The position numbers and the translations under genes were made by a program. 64,000 nt of DNA from Wuchereria bancrofti (lineage: Eukaryota; Nematoda; Chromadorea; Rhabditida; Onchocercidae), in NCBI GenBank assembly GCA_005281725.1, contig SSBO01000012.1, positions 10,755,254 through 10,819,253 on the forward strand. The letters run 5' to 3'. This document shows positions 23,236 to 36,463 of the stretch, in pieces. Under the pieces are notes generated by a model that worked only from the letters and a program-made list of their open reading frames with translations, was not told where the DNA came from and did not search any database. The number at the start of each line of letters is the position of its first letter. The stretch's first letter is position 1.

Positions 23236-25124
23236 CTGAAAATGAAATTAGAAAAAAAAAAAGAAAAAACCAAGAAAAAAATAAAAAAATAAACCAAGAA
23301 AAAACAAATCAACTTTAAATAAAAATTGTAATAATTAATTAGGCATTGAAAGTGATATGAAAAGTAACTACTATATGAATATTGATTTTCATTTAGTACA
23401 ACTTCTGATTTTTAAGGTAATGATTATAATAATTATTGAATTAGATAGCAATTAATTTTTCACACCACTAAATTTATAACTTTGTGAAAGGTTTTTTTTA
23501 ATTTATTATTACGAAATAAACTAATTAAATTATCTAGCTATATCCAAGCTTTTTTGAACTTCCCTCTTTTCTTGAAGAATTTAAACTATTCAAGATGTTT
23601 AACAATAGAATGGTTGAAATTTAATAAATCATAGAAATAAGATATATTTTGCATGTTACATGAGGCAAAAATTTATTTCAGATATGTTGCATGAATTTTT
23701 TCAGGATAAAATAAGAGAAGGAACAAGGGGAATAATAGGAGAGGGAGAGGCAGAGGGAGAAAGAGGGGAGAGGTTAAAATAGGAAATAATTATTATTTCA
23801 TGAGATTAAAGAACGTCTACATAATGGAGAAAGCCTAGATTAATTCGTGATATGAACATATAACAAAGCATCATTAAGCCGCATCTTCCTCTTTTTTCTT
23901 TTTTTCTCCTCTCTCTCTTTGTTTTTCGAAAATAATAAAAAAAAAAGAAAAATCATCTCATCAATTGAAGGAAGGGATACAGGGAGAGAGGGAGGAAGAG
24001 GAAGGAGTTCTATCAAAAGTGACTGTTTTCTTTCTTAAATATCATTTTTACAGATGGTACCATAAATGGTATTTTTCGTCTTTAATAATACTTCTTTTTC
24101 ATTTAACTAGTTTGAGAAAACAAAAAATAAATGGATAAATAAAAAAAAAATGAAAAAGAGAAAAAGAAAAACAACCCAGAATGTAATATCAAATAAGTAC
24201 GTACAGACATGAAGGCAAAAAAAAGAGAAAATAATCTGTAACACGGATAGAAAGATGATGAAAGGAGTTTTTAGAAGAATGAAGAATATTTGAAATAACA
24301 ATTGTTCAATTTGACTTTTTTTCTTTTTTTTTCTAGAATAAAGAAAATAAATGAGGTATGAGAGAATATCGTAGAATGAGTAAAATCTACTTGGACATGC
24401 TATTAAAAAAAAATGAAAAACAAAAAAACGAAATAGGATTAAAAGGGAAAGAGAAAGAGAGAGGGAGGGAAAGAGAGAGGGAGAGGAAAGGGAAAGAAAA
24501 GAAACTACAAATTCTCATTTCTTCGTTCCTTTTCGGCTTCTTTTTTTTTCTGATCTGTGAGATGGAAAGTGTATGTTGAACGTATCCCGTAATCATATTT
24601 CATGTGTATTTGGCTATATGGAATTTAGGTTATGGATGAGTGGAACAAGATATTTCGTTTTAAAATCTCGAAATAACTTTTAATTTATTTGAAAAAATTT
24701 AAGTTATCTTCTATAAGGTTTTCTTTTATTAATTTCGTAATTTTATATTTAATTATCAGAGATAGCTAGCACATGTAATTACTATCATATATTAATCGTT
24801 ACTTTTGCTATATCTTCCTTACTCATTTTAAATATGAAATAAAAAACATTCAAATTTTTTTTTTATAAATTTAAGTCGAAGTAGGGTACTTTTCTTTTTC
24901 TTTTTCTGGTTGTTTGTTTTGATTTAAATCTGAATCCATGCGAATTTATGGATTACATTGATGAAAATTTTAATTCAACGCTAGACTACTTATCTGAAAC
25001 ATTTTAGCAGCATCAAGAAATTTTACGTGAATTTGATGTTAATTGACCATCTGCTTACTTATAAAATGACAGTTGGTGAAACATGCAATTTCCGTAACAT
25101 TTACTTTTTGACAGAAGAATTGGA

Positions 25125-25201
25125 TGAATGAATGAATGAATGAATGAATGAATGAATGAATGAATGAATGAATGAATGAATGAATGAATGAATGAATGAA
25201 T
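25125..25201. repeat. GAAT tetranucleotide microsatellite
   Basis: About 19 near-perfect GAAT units. Likely polymorphic between isolates. Confidence 0.95.
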
Positions 25202-28200
25202 ATTTACTGACGACAATTGATTGTAATAGAATGTTGAATAAGTGCAACAATATAAAATTGTAATTTGAAATGGAATGATTGTTTGTAGAATTTCGTACAT
25301 TTACTATGCCAATACTATTGCTCTCATTTTAATAAATTAACATTTCTAATTACTGATACTTTTTTTTATTGCTAATACAATTAGCGACGACAAAGAAGGT
25401 AAAGAAAAGGAAGGATAAAAAGTGACACTACTTTGATACTGAATTGGTAATTAATTAATGGTATCAATGTTAAACAATCAAGCAAATTGTTTTCTTCTTT
25501 TCTTTTCTTTTTTTTGTTTTCATATTTCCAACAAAGTTTATCATATTTAATGATAAATAATATGAAATGAAATGAAAAAAAAGAATGAATTGATGTTATA
25601 GAAAGAATTATTAATGTAACTTTTTAAATATATATATATAATGATGGGAAAAGTTGAACTGAGTAATACTGAAATTCATCGTACAATCTCTCTAACAACA
25701 ATTATCTGCAGAGACTTAGCGATGATATTGTCATTGTTGAAAGGTTATAAAAGGTGCCAATGATGGCGCAAGAAAAATGAAAAGGGAAGAAGAAAACTGT
25801 AAGCCAAAAAACAAACAAAAAGAATAGAAAAAAAACATCATGGGAAAGGTAAAGAAAGAAATAAAATAATAAAAAAAAGAAAGAGAAATGATATGAATAA
25901 AAATAAGGAAGAAAAAAAGCCAACTAGTAGCATTAATATTTGTTGCTGTAACGGTACTGAAATGATTTTTTAGGAAAAAAAGAAGACAGGTAGGAAGAAT
26001 TCGAGAGAAAAGTATGAGAAAAAAGGAAAGTTTTATTTGTCATAAAGAAGGAAAATGGGAGAGAAAATGGAAGGAAAACAGTAATAATAACAATTAGGAA
26101 ATATTAATTAATTACTAGATGGGAATTATGATAATTTAATTTTATGAATTTCAATAATTCTACACAAATTATGCTATTTTTACGTTTCTAATAGTTCGTA
26201 GTCAATCTAAAATAATTAAGAGGATGGAAATAAATAAGAGTGAGAGAAAAAAACGAGGGCAAAAAAAAGGAGATGAAAACAGATGGTACAATGAACTGAA
26301 ATGATATGATTACCTGATAACAATTCTTTCAAGGATGCAAAATATTTGTGGAAATTCTTTTTTTTTTTCTGAAAATGCAATGAAAAAGGTAAAATACTGA
26401 GCAGATGTCAACATATGTTGTTCATCAAATTGATTTTTCCCAAATTCAGTGAGTATTATTTATTATTATTTATTGTTATTATTATTACTATCTATTATTA
26501 CTAATTATTATTACTATTTTTATTATTATTACTATTTATTATTGACATTAATATTTGATTTATAACCTGTCACCAAATATTCAATTGTAGGAATTGTTTT
26601 GTTGTACTTTAAGATCAATAGTAATTTAAGTTATTTCTTCTCATCAAGCAAAAATATGTTGGGTAATCAATTTAGTATATAAATGCCAATGAATTATGAT
26701 ATTATAAGAAAAATGATAATTAGTAATGGAGTGTATGCAAGAATTAGCATATCATAACATATATTTTGTCATTTTTAAGATTGATTAGATCATAAAAATA
26801 TAATTGGAATAGAATAACAGCCAGGATGATAACTTTTCAAATAGATTAAGATTTAGCTAAAACACTAAATTTCTTCTCGATAGTTTTAACGAAAAATTTC
26901 CATTAAGGCTAAATCTTTTCTTTGCTTTTTCCTTTTAATTTCAAACTTAAATTTATCAATTAAATTAGATAAAAGGAAAGAACATTAGTTAAGATAGCAT
27001 AATCTCTAGAGAAGAAGAAAGAAAATTTACAAGATGAAATATATATATATATCATTACTACAACTATCATTTCTTGTACTTTGCCATTCCTATCCTAATT
27101 CCATCAATATGATAATTGATGGTCATTGTTTCAAATGGAAATTTACGATTTTGCCAGATCAAAGAGTCTTTGAAATCTTTTCATGCTTGCACTTCTGTAA
27201 TACAATACCGCTAGGCACATTACATCGTTTTCCATTCCCTTCATACTTCCTTCTCCACTCTTTTCATCTTCCTTTTTCCTTCTTTTTTTCCTCACTGCTT
27301 TTCAGCTTGTCCTTCAGAAAATTTATATCACTTCAAAGAGAACATACATCATTTAAATGCAACATATCTAACTGACCAAACTTACATATCATCTCATTTT
27401 TCATCACTGATACTGCATGTGTGTGTGACACAATTAGATTGTTTATTATAAAAGTTTTTTTTATTCCTTAAAAAAAAGAATAATATGTTAAAAAAGATAC
27501 AAAAGTTGAAATTAATTTTTATTAAGAAATTTATTTCCTATATAACATCATTTTCTTTTTTTTTAGTTTGTATATTTCCGGTAACAATGAAAGTTGCACG
27601 AAAGGTGAAAGAAAGAGATCGTTGCATCAAGAAATGTTATAAATGAAAAGTAGCACTAAAATATTGATATTTTGGATATAATTCAATATACCGCACATAT
27701 CATGATAATATATGAATAAAAGACAGTTATGAATTCAATTAGATCAAACTTTTAAAGATAATTACGCTTATTTTTTTAATTATATTTTGTAATTCAATCT
27801 ATCAGCTAAGCAATTTATATTTGAAATTAATTCTGTCCTAGCATATGCAAGTTTCTAAAATTATTTCCTAACGCATTATGATTATCACATTTAATCAACG
27901 ATAAATCAATCAATTATTTCATTCTCTTATCAACCGCCAAGTAAAAATAATTTTAATAATTGCAAATATATGAATAAATTAAATAATAAAAATGTATAAA
28001 TAGTAGAAATGATCAGAAAAATTAAAGTTAGTTATTGGGAAAATTTGCAAAAAAAAAAATTACAAAGCTAACAAAAAAAAAAGAAACGGAAGTAATGACC
28101 AAAAATGTCATTCATTTACAATTTTATATAAACCCGACAATTCCAACATTGGAATAAGTGAGTGTCATCATAAGCTTTCAAAACGTCACATTCTAATCTG

Positions 28201-28747
28201 CCCGCATTTTCTCTATCCATTTTCCTTCAAATTACGCTTTCTCGTTGGGCAAAATTGTGATAAATATACATATTTATATAATGATACGATATTCATAGAA
28301 AAATGTCTGACATACACTTACACATACATATTTGCTTGTAAATGCCGAAGTAACATTTGTTAAACACCTGTAATTTGATACTGATTCTACCTCCTCCCAT
28401 TCTTCCTCTTTTTTTTTCTCAGCCCGCTAATTACTTTCTATCCTTTGATTCATTGCAAAACCTGTTTAGTTACCTGAAATTGTAAAATCCTGTCAAAAAT
28501 TTGAAGAATTTTGATATTTTTTTAAAATATTACTCTAATATTTGTCTTTCATCTTACCTTCTCATCTTCTCATTATGGGCAAATTCTTGATTGCTTTTTT
28601 TCTTTATAAAATGGTCAATACGAATGTCTGTGTCCGACATGTTGAATTATATTTGCAGTTGCAATTGAAGCGCATATGTCACAAAACGAAGAATGTTATA
28701 ATAAAAGAGAAAATGTCCCTCCATTGATTCATTTCATCGTTTTTCAG

Positions 28748-28812
28748 AAGGAAAAAGGACGAGGAGGAGATAATTGAAGAGGATGAAACAGCAGAAGAGT
28801 ATGAAGACCAAG
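28748..28812 (+). CDS. Candidate acidic micro-exon of unknown gene
   Basis: A 65-base open segment is bounded by an excellent acceptor (TTTTTCAG) and donor (CAAG|GTAAAG). It reads RKKDEEEIIEEDETAEEYED in the one open frame. A second segment after an acceptor-like AAAATAG (ends about 29546) continues in phase with GHTTKRILKREKKKAINSK and stops at about 29620. Acidic N-terminal exons of this kind occur in, for example, troponin T, but two short segments cannot identify a gene. They may also be chance in purine-rich DNA. Confidence 0.25.
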
Positions 28813-30540
28813 GTAAAGAATAGTTATTATATAGTTATACTTTAATAACTCAAAATATAATTTCGAATTCTGAGTAAGGATATTAATTCTTATTTAAGCA
28901 GCTAATAGAAATGTTAAAATATAACTCCTTACTTATCAATCGAGCAGGAAAGAAGTAAATATTTATAAACACTATTTAATAAATAAATTGTTATGCTAAA
29001 ATTACTAAATGAAAAGACCAAAAGATAAGCAATAAATTAATGTTTGCATAAATTTCAATATATTAATTCAAAATAAAACAAATATTTTTGAGACAGAGAA
29101 AAAAATACTTTAATGAAAATTTGAAAATAAATTTGTGCATGGAATTTGGACGATGTCAAAACGTGAAGATGGGAAATGCTCACTTAACAATTATCACAAG
29201 CTGTCGGTTAAGAAAACGAAGTTAGACAACAGAACTGGTTTTCTTTTTTTCTGGTTGATTCAACAAGAATGACTAAAAGATCTTTCTCTCCCCTCCCCTC
29301 TTCCCCTGTTCCCTTTCCCCGCCATTTACTTTCCAATCCTAACAGCTACTTATTAGTTACTATAATAGCTCCAAATTTTGTTACTCAGGTAGCATTTTGC
29401 TCAGGTAACATGTTGCTCAGGTAGTGAATGTCATTAAATCGATGCAAATATTCCTTTCTAGTTAGTAATTATAACCTAAACTTTCTTTTACTACCTATTC
29501 GTGTCTGCTATTTGAATTTTACAATCTTTTTCTTGATCAAAATAGGTCATACAACAAAAAGGATATTGAAGAGGGAGAAGAAGAAAGCAATAAATAGCAA
29601 GTATTCTTCCTTCATTTTTTGATCAAATATAGTCTCTAATTTAATTGAAAAAGAAGATATAAATATTTTTTTAAAAAAATTAATGAATTAAGGATTAAAC
29701 AAATTAATGATAGGATAAAAATGAAATTTATTGAAATGAAATATATTGAATGAAAAATCCCTAACGTTGCTCATCGAATTAGTTTTACTTCATTAGCTTT
29801 CCATTTTCCCTTCCTCTTTCCTTTTTTTTTTCTTTTTTTTTTTTGAATAATGCCGCTGTGGGAGGTAAGAGGAAAGATGGAAGAAAAATAAAAATGAAAG
29901 CAAAATGAGCAGAGGAATCTTTTTGTTCAGAGCCATTTATCACTGAATCCAAAAGTACATTCAGAGATTTTTCCAGTGATATCTATAAACTATAAATGTA
30001 CCGAAATAAAATTCTGATAATTTTTTAGGAAAGATGAAATAAGTTAATTTGTACATTTGTAATTCTAATTCTATTTAACCAATTATTGTGAGCATTGAAT
30101 TTTAGGATTATTTTTAGATAAGCTTCAAATTAGATTGTTAATTTTTGAATAAATTAATTGGATATCATTGTAGTGATATATGATTTAGACTATTTCCATC
30201 AAATTAATGGCTTAATTTAAATAGCATATCAGATTGTCAATTGCGAATTTCATGAAATTTATATACAGCATCATTTTTAAATAGTAATATATAAGGAAAT
30301 TCTTTCAATATATTCTGAGAGTATGATATTATTACTGCTATAAATATTGAAAGCACTTAATGTAACATCAATAGGTTTTATAATTCAAGAAAAAAAATAG
30401 TAATAACATTTAAAAAAACAAAAAGAAATAAAAACTAAATATATGTATTTTAAACATAGTTGATTTCTGATAAATCCTTCAATCCATTACAATATTATCA
30501 TTCATTGTGATGAAAAAACAATTAAACTGTGCTTTTTAGC

Positions 30541-30886
30541 AACCTTTGCTAAAAAAAAAAACAAAACAAAACACATATATAATATTTAATAAAATTTATA
30601 GTTAATACGAGATATAAATTTAGGGGGTGTTCCTACTTTACGGATTCGTACGTGGAAGTTGGAGTTACTTGATGAGGTTTGATGAAAGTGATATGTTAAA
30701 ATTCAAGTGATATAGACTAACTTCAGTTGTGAATCACTGAAATTTGTTTTAAAAAAATAGTGAAAACTTTGGAAAGGAATAAATTTTATTGCAAATTTAT
30801 TGAAACAAACCTTTGCTAAAAAAAACAAAACAAAACCAAACACATATATAATATTTAATAAAATTTATAGTTAATACGAGATATAA
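30541..30886. repeat. Near-identical 80-base direct repeats
   Basis: 30541-30618 and 30808-30886 share AACCTTTGCT, an A-rich run with ACAAAAC units, then CACATATATAATATTTAATA and GTTAATACGAGATATAA. They differ mainly in the A-rich part. Spacing is 267 bases. The A-rich internal run could be an old retroposed tail, but this is a guess. Confidence 0.8.
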
Positions 30887-33800
30887 TTTATATTCAATAA
30901 AAATTTTCCACCTTCATTATTAGTAATTGCATTACTTGTAATTTTGTTTCATTTTTACTTTTTTTTGAGTATAGAAGAAATTCAAACTCTTTTTAAAGGT
31001 TATCTTAGGTTATTCATTGTTATTTTATTATTTTATTACCTACAAAGTAATGGCCATAAAAGAAGGGTGAATATTTCGGTGATACAGTTCAAACGATTTG
31101 CATATTTTGCTGTAAATTAAGCATCATTATCTAATTCAATACATTTTTACATTTTTTCTTTCTGAAAATTGAGAATTGCACAATTTTTTATGCAAATTAG
31201 CAAATTAGTAATTTTCTAGTTTTAATTCGATTTTTTTTTTTTTTTTTTTTTGGAAGCTTAGAAAAAATTTCAGAACATTTTCATAATTCTTAAGCAAAAA
31301 TATTTGATGAATTAGCAATTAACCGGAAATATTTGATTTTCTTCCGGTCTAGTGCAAACATTATACATGATTGCATTGTATTGGAGAATGCTGTAGCAAT
31401 TGATGAGTATATTTAAATTGTCACAGAAGTTCGGAGAAAAATCAAGAAAACCTTACAGGATGACATGAAATACTCGATGAAGTAAGACTGCTGATGGTAA
31501 AGGATTATGTATTTAAATGCAAATTATTTGCCAATTGAAATTATTTAATCGAAAATGCAGAAATTATTGTGAATTGTCTAATGGCCAATGTTAACAAATT
31601 TGAAGTACGCTCAAATTTAAAACTTTTAAATTCATTATATTTTGGATGACTTTTTTATTTCCACTCTGAATTTAATTCCGTCCAATCAAAATTATTTGAC
31701 AAATTTCCAATATCTTTCGCAAGAAATAATTGCAGTATATAATACAAATCGCAAAAAAAAATTTGAGTAAGCATTTTTAATCAATATTTCTCGTTACTAT
31801 ATTACTAGTATTGCATGAAATACTTACAGTCACGTCATTTAGAATATTTACGCTGCATATTACATTTTGATAAACAACATATGAAATATTCACTATTCAA
31901 AACATAGAAAATATTCGCAATAAAGCTTAGTAAAGAAAAAGGATAAACTATGATGACCGGAAGGAAATCATAAATCAAATGACATTTCAATGATAAAGTT
32001 AAGAAATTTAATCAAAAAAAAAGGGTGGAACAAATCATTAAATGGCTGATATTTCGTTAATTTTTAATTCATATTTTTTACGGATATAAGATAAAATTTT
32101 AAGATGATTAAACGAAATATTCAAATACCAATCATGTTGAATTGTTTTTCTGAAATTATAAATTAATTTTTCTATTCCAAATATTCTTAATCGAATTCCA
32201 CTTCTCATTTAATTATTATTTTATAGTTTGTTCTTACAACTTTCTTCACTTTACTCGTAGTATATTAGCGTGCATTAACGTATATTAGTTTTTACGATTC
32301 AAATTATATTAGCATGAACTAATGTTGTTGTTTAACCAAATTACAACAAAAATAAGTTTTATACAAGGAATGTAAGTTTATTTTATGCTGTAAAATATTG
32401 AATTAGAATTAATTGAATAAAAGTGAATTAGGTTAATTTACATTAAATTAAGTAAGTAATATTTTTCTTTTTAATCTTTTCACTTTTACAATTATGAATG
32501 GTAAGGCAAACATTTATCTCATATATTCCAATGCATTATTGTTATATTATAAAAGAAATCTTTTTCTTTTTTTCAAATTCTTTAAATTATTATGAAATAA
32601 TTAGTTGATTCAATTCATTACACAACATAGTATCAAAAACACACCCACTTATTATCACTTTAACATATCAAAATGTTTTGATCTTATCAGTAAAATGGAA
32701 TAATGCCATCAACGAGTTGCTCTTCCACACTAATTATGAAAGTTTCTATTATTTCATGAAATTGTCTTATTTAATTCAAATTATTACAGAAAAATATCGC
32801 ATCATATTACGAAAGATCTATCACTTATACATTCCTTATTCTAGCAAAAAAGCTTAGAAAATGAAATAAATTCGAAATTTTGACATGTTATTAACAACAA
32901 TCACATTAATTGCACATGTGTGGGTGTTTTTTTTTTTTTTTTTGGTGGAACAAACAAATAATATTTTGATTAATTATAATTAAAACCTTTTCATTTGATA
33001 TTGAACAAAATATTAATGAAAGCAATTGTATCATTTGCGATGTAATTAATTATCTCCCATATTTTTTTAATATTTAATAAAAAAAATATCAGTAAACATT
33101 AAATAATAGCATCTAATATTACAAATTGTTTAGGTCGTATGAATATTTGCAAACTTTTTTGAGATGCAAAAGTATGAATACCTCAATTTGCTCATTGTTC
33201 TGTCATTCAATAACGCATGAATGAAATTTGTTGTTGCAAAAAACAGTTTTTATCTCTCAAATAGAAATCACTCATAGTGCTATTAATAAATTTGAAATTT
33301 TTACAAATACAAAAACGCACTGGAAATTTTGATGCAAATGTAAAAATCAAATTTTGTAAAAGAATGAATAACTGAAATATAACTAATATTCAAAATTAAT
33401 TCTCATTCAATATGCGCCAGTTTTGATGATTCATGCTTATTCTACTAGCAAACTTCATCACATTAGCAGCTAATTTATAAATATAACAATGATATGACAA
33501 ACAAACTAATTTGCAGTCAATTTGAAAAATTATTATTCTAAAAGACAAAGAAAGATTCAAATAATTTAAATAGCAACAAAAGCATTTTTGAGAAAAAATT
33601 TCGTAAATAATTTTGTTGATAATACGAAAAAGGAAAATAAAAAATAAGTAAGAACAAATATTTCATTTATAATTAAAATATGAATTCATTACCTTGTTAA
33701 GCTTATATTTTTCTAACATTTGATCATTAAAATTATCGAATGAAAATTATTATTAGTGTTAGAAAATTCAAGAATGTTTTAAAAAAATTTAAGAGAATGG

Positions 33801-34947
33801 AAAAGCTATATCAGTTCTTGTTCTAATGAACACAATTTCATTTTGAACTTGCAAACAAACTAAAATACGTGCACATTTTATTAATCATTTAATGTAACAA
33901 ACAATAGTAAATAATAATTTAAGAGAATGGAAAAGATGAATCATTTTAATTAAATGAAAACATTAAAAAATTGGGAGATAGATTAACTCAGATAATTATA
34001 TTAAAATAATAAATTATTATATGATCAGTCACATGAATTACCTCTCTTTTAATAGTATCATTATTATATTCTGGAAGAATTTCCTTTTTTCTAGGTTTCT
34101 CTTTTTTTATTCCCCTTTAAAATGATGCTATTATCTACAAATTAACTATTTACATAATAATTTTACTAATAATTCATTCTTTTATTTCAGTAGTGTTGAA
34201 AAAAAGTTGATCAAATTTGAGTTACTTTACCATTCCTTTTTCGCAATTCATTAGCATTGTTTATTTTTGCCAATAATATAATTTATATATTTGCTTAACT
34301 TATTTGTCTATTTTTAGCAAAAAGTTTGTTAATAAGAAGCCGGCTTACATATTTTCCAATACGTAATTCGTAATCAAGCAATGTAATCCGTCTAAGTTCT
34401 TTTTTAAATCTATCCGCTTTTCTTTTTCTTTTTCGATCTCTTTTTTTAAGGTTTCTTTCTTTTATTTCGCTATTCCGCAGTGTTCATTGATTTGTTCGTT
34501 TTTTTTAAAGTTTTTTTCAGTTTGTTTTACATGTATTTTTTTTGCAGTCTGTCTCCTCTATTCACCTCTTCTAGACCATTTCAATTTTCTCAACACTTAA
34601 CTTTTTTTTTTCATTTCCAATTTTTCTTTCTTTTTGCTGATCTTACATGGTAAGTTTTTTTTTGGTTGATTTTGATTAATTTTTTGGTTAATTTTTCCCC
34701 TCTTTCATTCTTCCACTCCTCCTCTTCAATCTTTTCCCGTACCTTTATTATATTAGCATTGTATTTGGTAAGTTAGTTTAGTTGCAGGATGGCAGTTGTT
34801 TGCTATAAACGAAAAAGCCTAGGAAAGAAGTTTGTTGAGAGTTTTCATATTTCTTTCCATTACAAAGATTTCTCTCTTTCTTTCTCTTTCTTTTAATTTT
34901 TCACTTTTCATCTATTACAAATTTCATTTTCATCATTGATAAGTTAA

Positions 34948-34948
<1 letters not shown>

Positions 34949-35015
<67 letters not shown>

Positions 35016-35016
35016 A
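34949..35016. repeat. ACT trinucleotide microsatellite
   Basis: About 22 perfect ACT units, no gap. Confidence 0.95.
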
Positions 35017-35244
35017 GTATCTTCCTCTTACTATGTAATGATGAACAATTGAAGGAATACTTAAATTTTTGATTCGTTAAAATTTAATCAGAGTTAAATA
35101 AAGCACACATTTCCAGATTTCTTGAATGAATCTCTTTCACGGTGCTAAAAAAAGTATATATATACGTGCGTGTATGCGTGTGTGTGTTACTGGAAGTAAT
35201 TTATTTATTTCATAATTTTACTTTTTTTTTGATTGAATTTCTGA

Positions 35245-35397
35245 AATTTTTAATCCAACGTTTAATAATTAATGTACACAATTTTTTCAATCACCAAACT
35301 TAAAAATTTTTTAATCCAACGTTTAATAATTAATGCACCATTTTTCCTGAATTCGTAAATTTTCCTTCAAATTTTTTCAATTTGGTGATTGAAAAAA
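35245..35397. repeat. Direct and inverted repeat cluster
   Basis: A roughly 30-base direct repeat (35245-35274 and 35305-35335, core TTTAATCCAACGTTTAATAA) encloses one arm of a perfect 17-base inverted repeat. The arms are TTTTTTCAATCACCAAA at 35282-35298 and its complement at 35381-35397. The arms could form a stem with an 82-base loop. Confidence 0.75.
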
Positions 35398-36439
35398 TTT
35401 ACATTCATTAATTATTTTTTTTAGAGAGAAAGAAAGAGAAAGAAGGAAAGAAAGGAAAAAACATGACATCTTTTCCAAACAATAGACTTTATTCAATTGG
35501 CATAGTAAAGTTATTAATTGAACAAATTTGTTTTTTTTCTTCCTGATTACTACTAAATTGTTTATACTTATTAACTTATATTACATACTGATAAAGTGAT
35601 AAAAAGTGATTGTGATTTGAAAAATATTTGATCCTAAATCTATCTTCTCTTTTTATCATGTTCTTCCATTGTAATTTTTAATAAGAATTACAAATGAAAT
35701 AAAATTTGATTCACTGAAATTTTTATTCGATACTTTTTTTATTCTTTAATTCAAAAAGTGTAATCATATAGAATGATTAAACAATTTAAACCATATGATA
35801 ATTGATTGTTTATGTTTGTATAGATAGTAATTTGTTGATACTTGTGTCAGAGTTACTAACAATATTTTACTGCATTGCAATTATCAGATAATACCTGCAC
35901 TTCAAATTGCAGAAAGATTTAACATATTTTACAATATTATTATCATTTTATTATTGGGTAGTTGAAAGGGATACACATATGTTTGATTGCCAAGAGACGT
36001 TGAATTCAAGCGTAACAAAAACATAAATGAATGAGCATTTTCAAATTTCGAGCTTTAGCTAATGTCTTACCATAAAATTCAACCTATATTTCTCATTAAT
36101 GTGAAATGAAAAAGGAACGGACTGTATGCTTTGGACGATTTAAATAAGTTTGAAAAAAATAAATAAATAAAGAAGGAGAAAAAAACATTGATACTTTTTA
36201 GTCAAACAAAATTTAAACAATTTCAATTATTCCTCCTTTCTACCAACAATTTTTAATTTAATCCCTCTGTAACAAATTGATGCTTGACTAACCAAAAAAA
36301 AAAAGAAAAAATGTTGTTTTAAACAATTCAAGAAATTAAAATCAGTGAAAAGTTTATTATAAGTATGAGTGTACTTACTATTTAACATGAAATCTATTAC
36401 TTTGCATTTCAGTCGTAAATTAAACAATTTTACCACTCG

Positions 36440-36463
36440 AAGAGAGAGAGAGAGAGAGAGAGA
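36440..36463. repeat. AG dinucleotide microsatellite
   Basis: About twelve AG units in purine-rich sequence. Confidence 0.9.

Noticed and set aside
24358..24596. Lys/Glu/Arg-rich frame and its antisense Ser/Leu/Phe-rich frame
   Set aside because: Purine-rich simple sequence; both strands open for compositional reasons.
25055..25300. FIHS-repeat protein on the minus strand
   Set aside because: Direct product of the GAAT tetranucleotide microsatellite.
27034..27375. Plus-strand frame starting with a signal-peptide-like MKYIYISLLQLSFLVLCHS
   Set aside because: The start is followed by a TA repeat and the rest decays into pyrimidine-rich sequence typical of introns; no convincing donor or partner exon.
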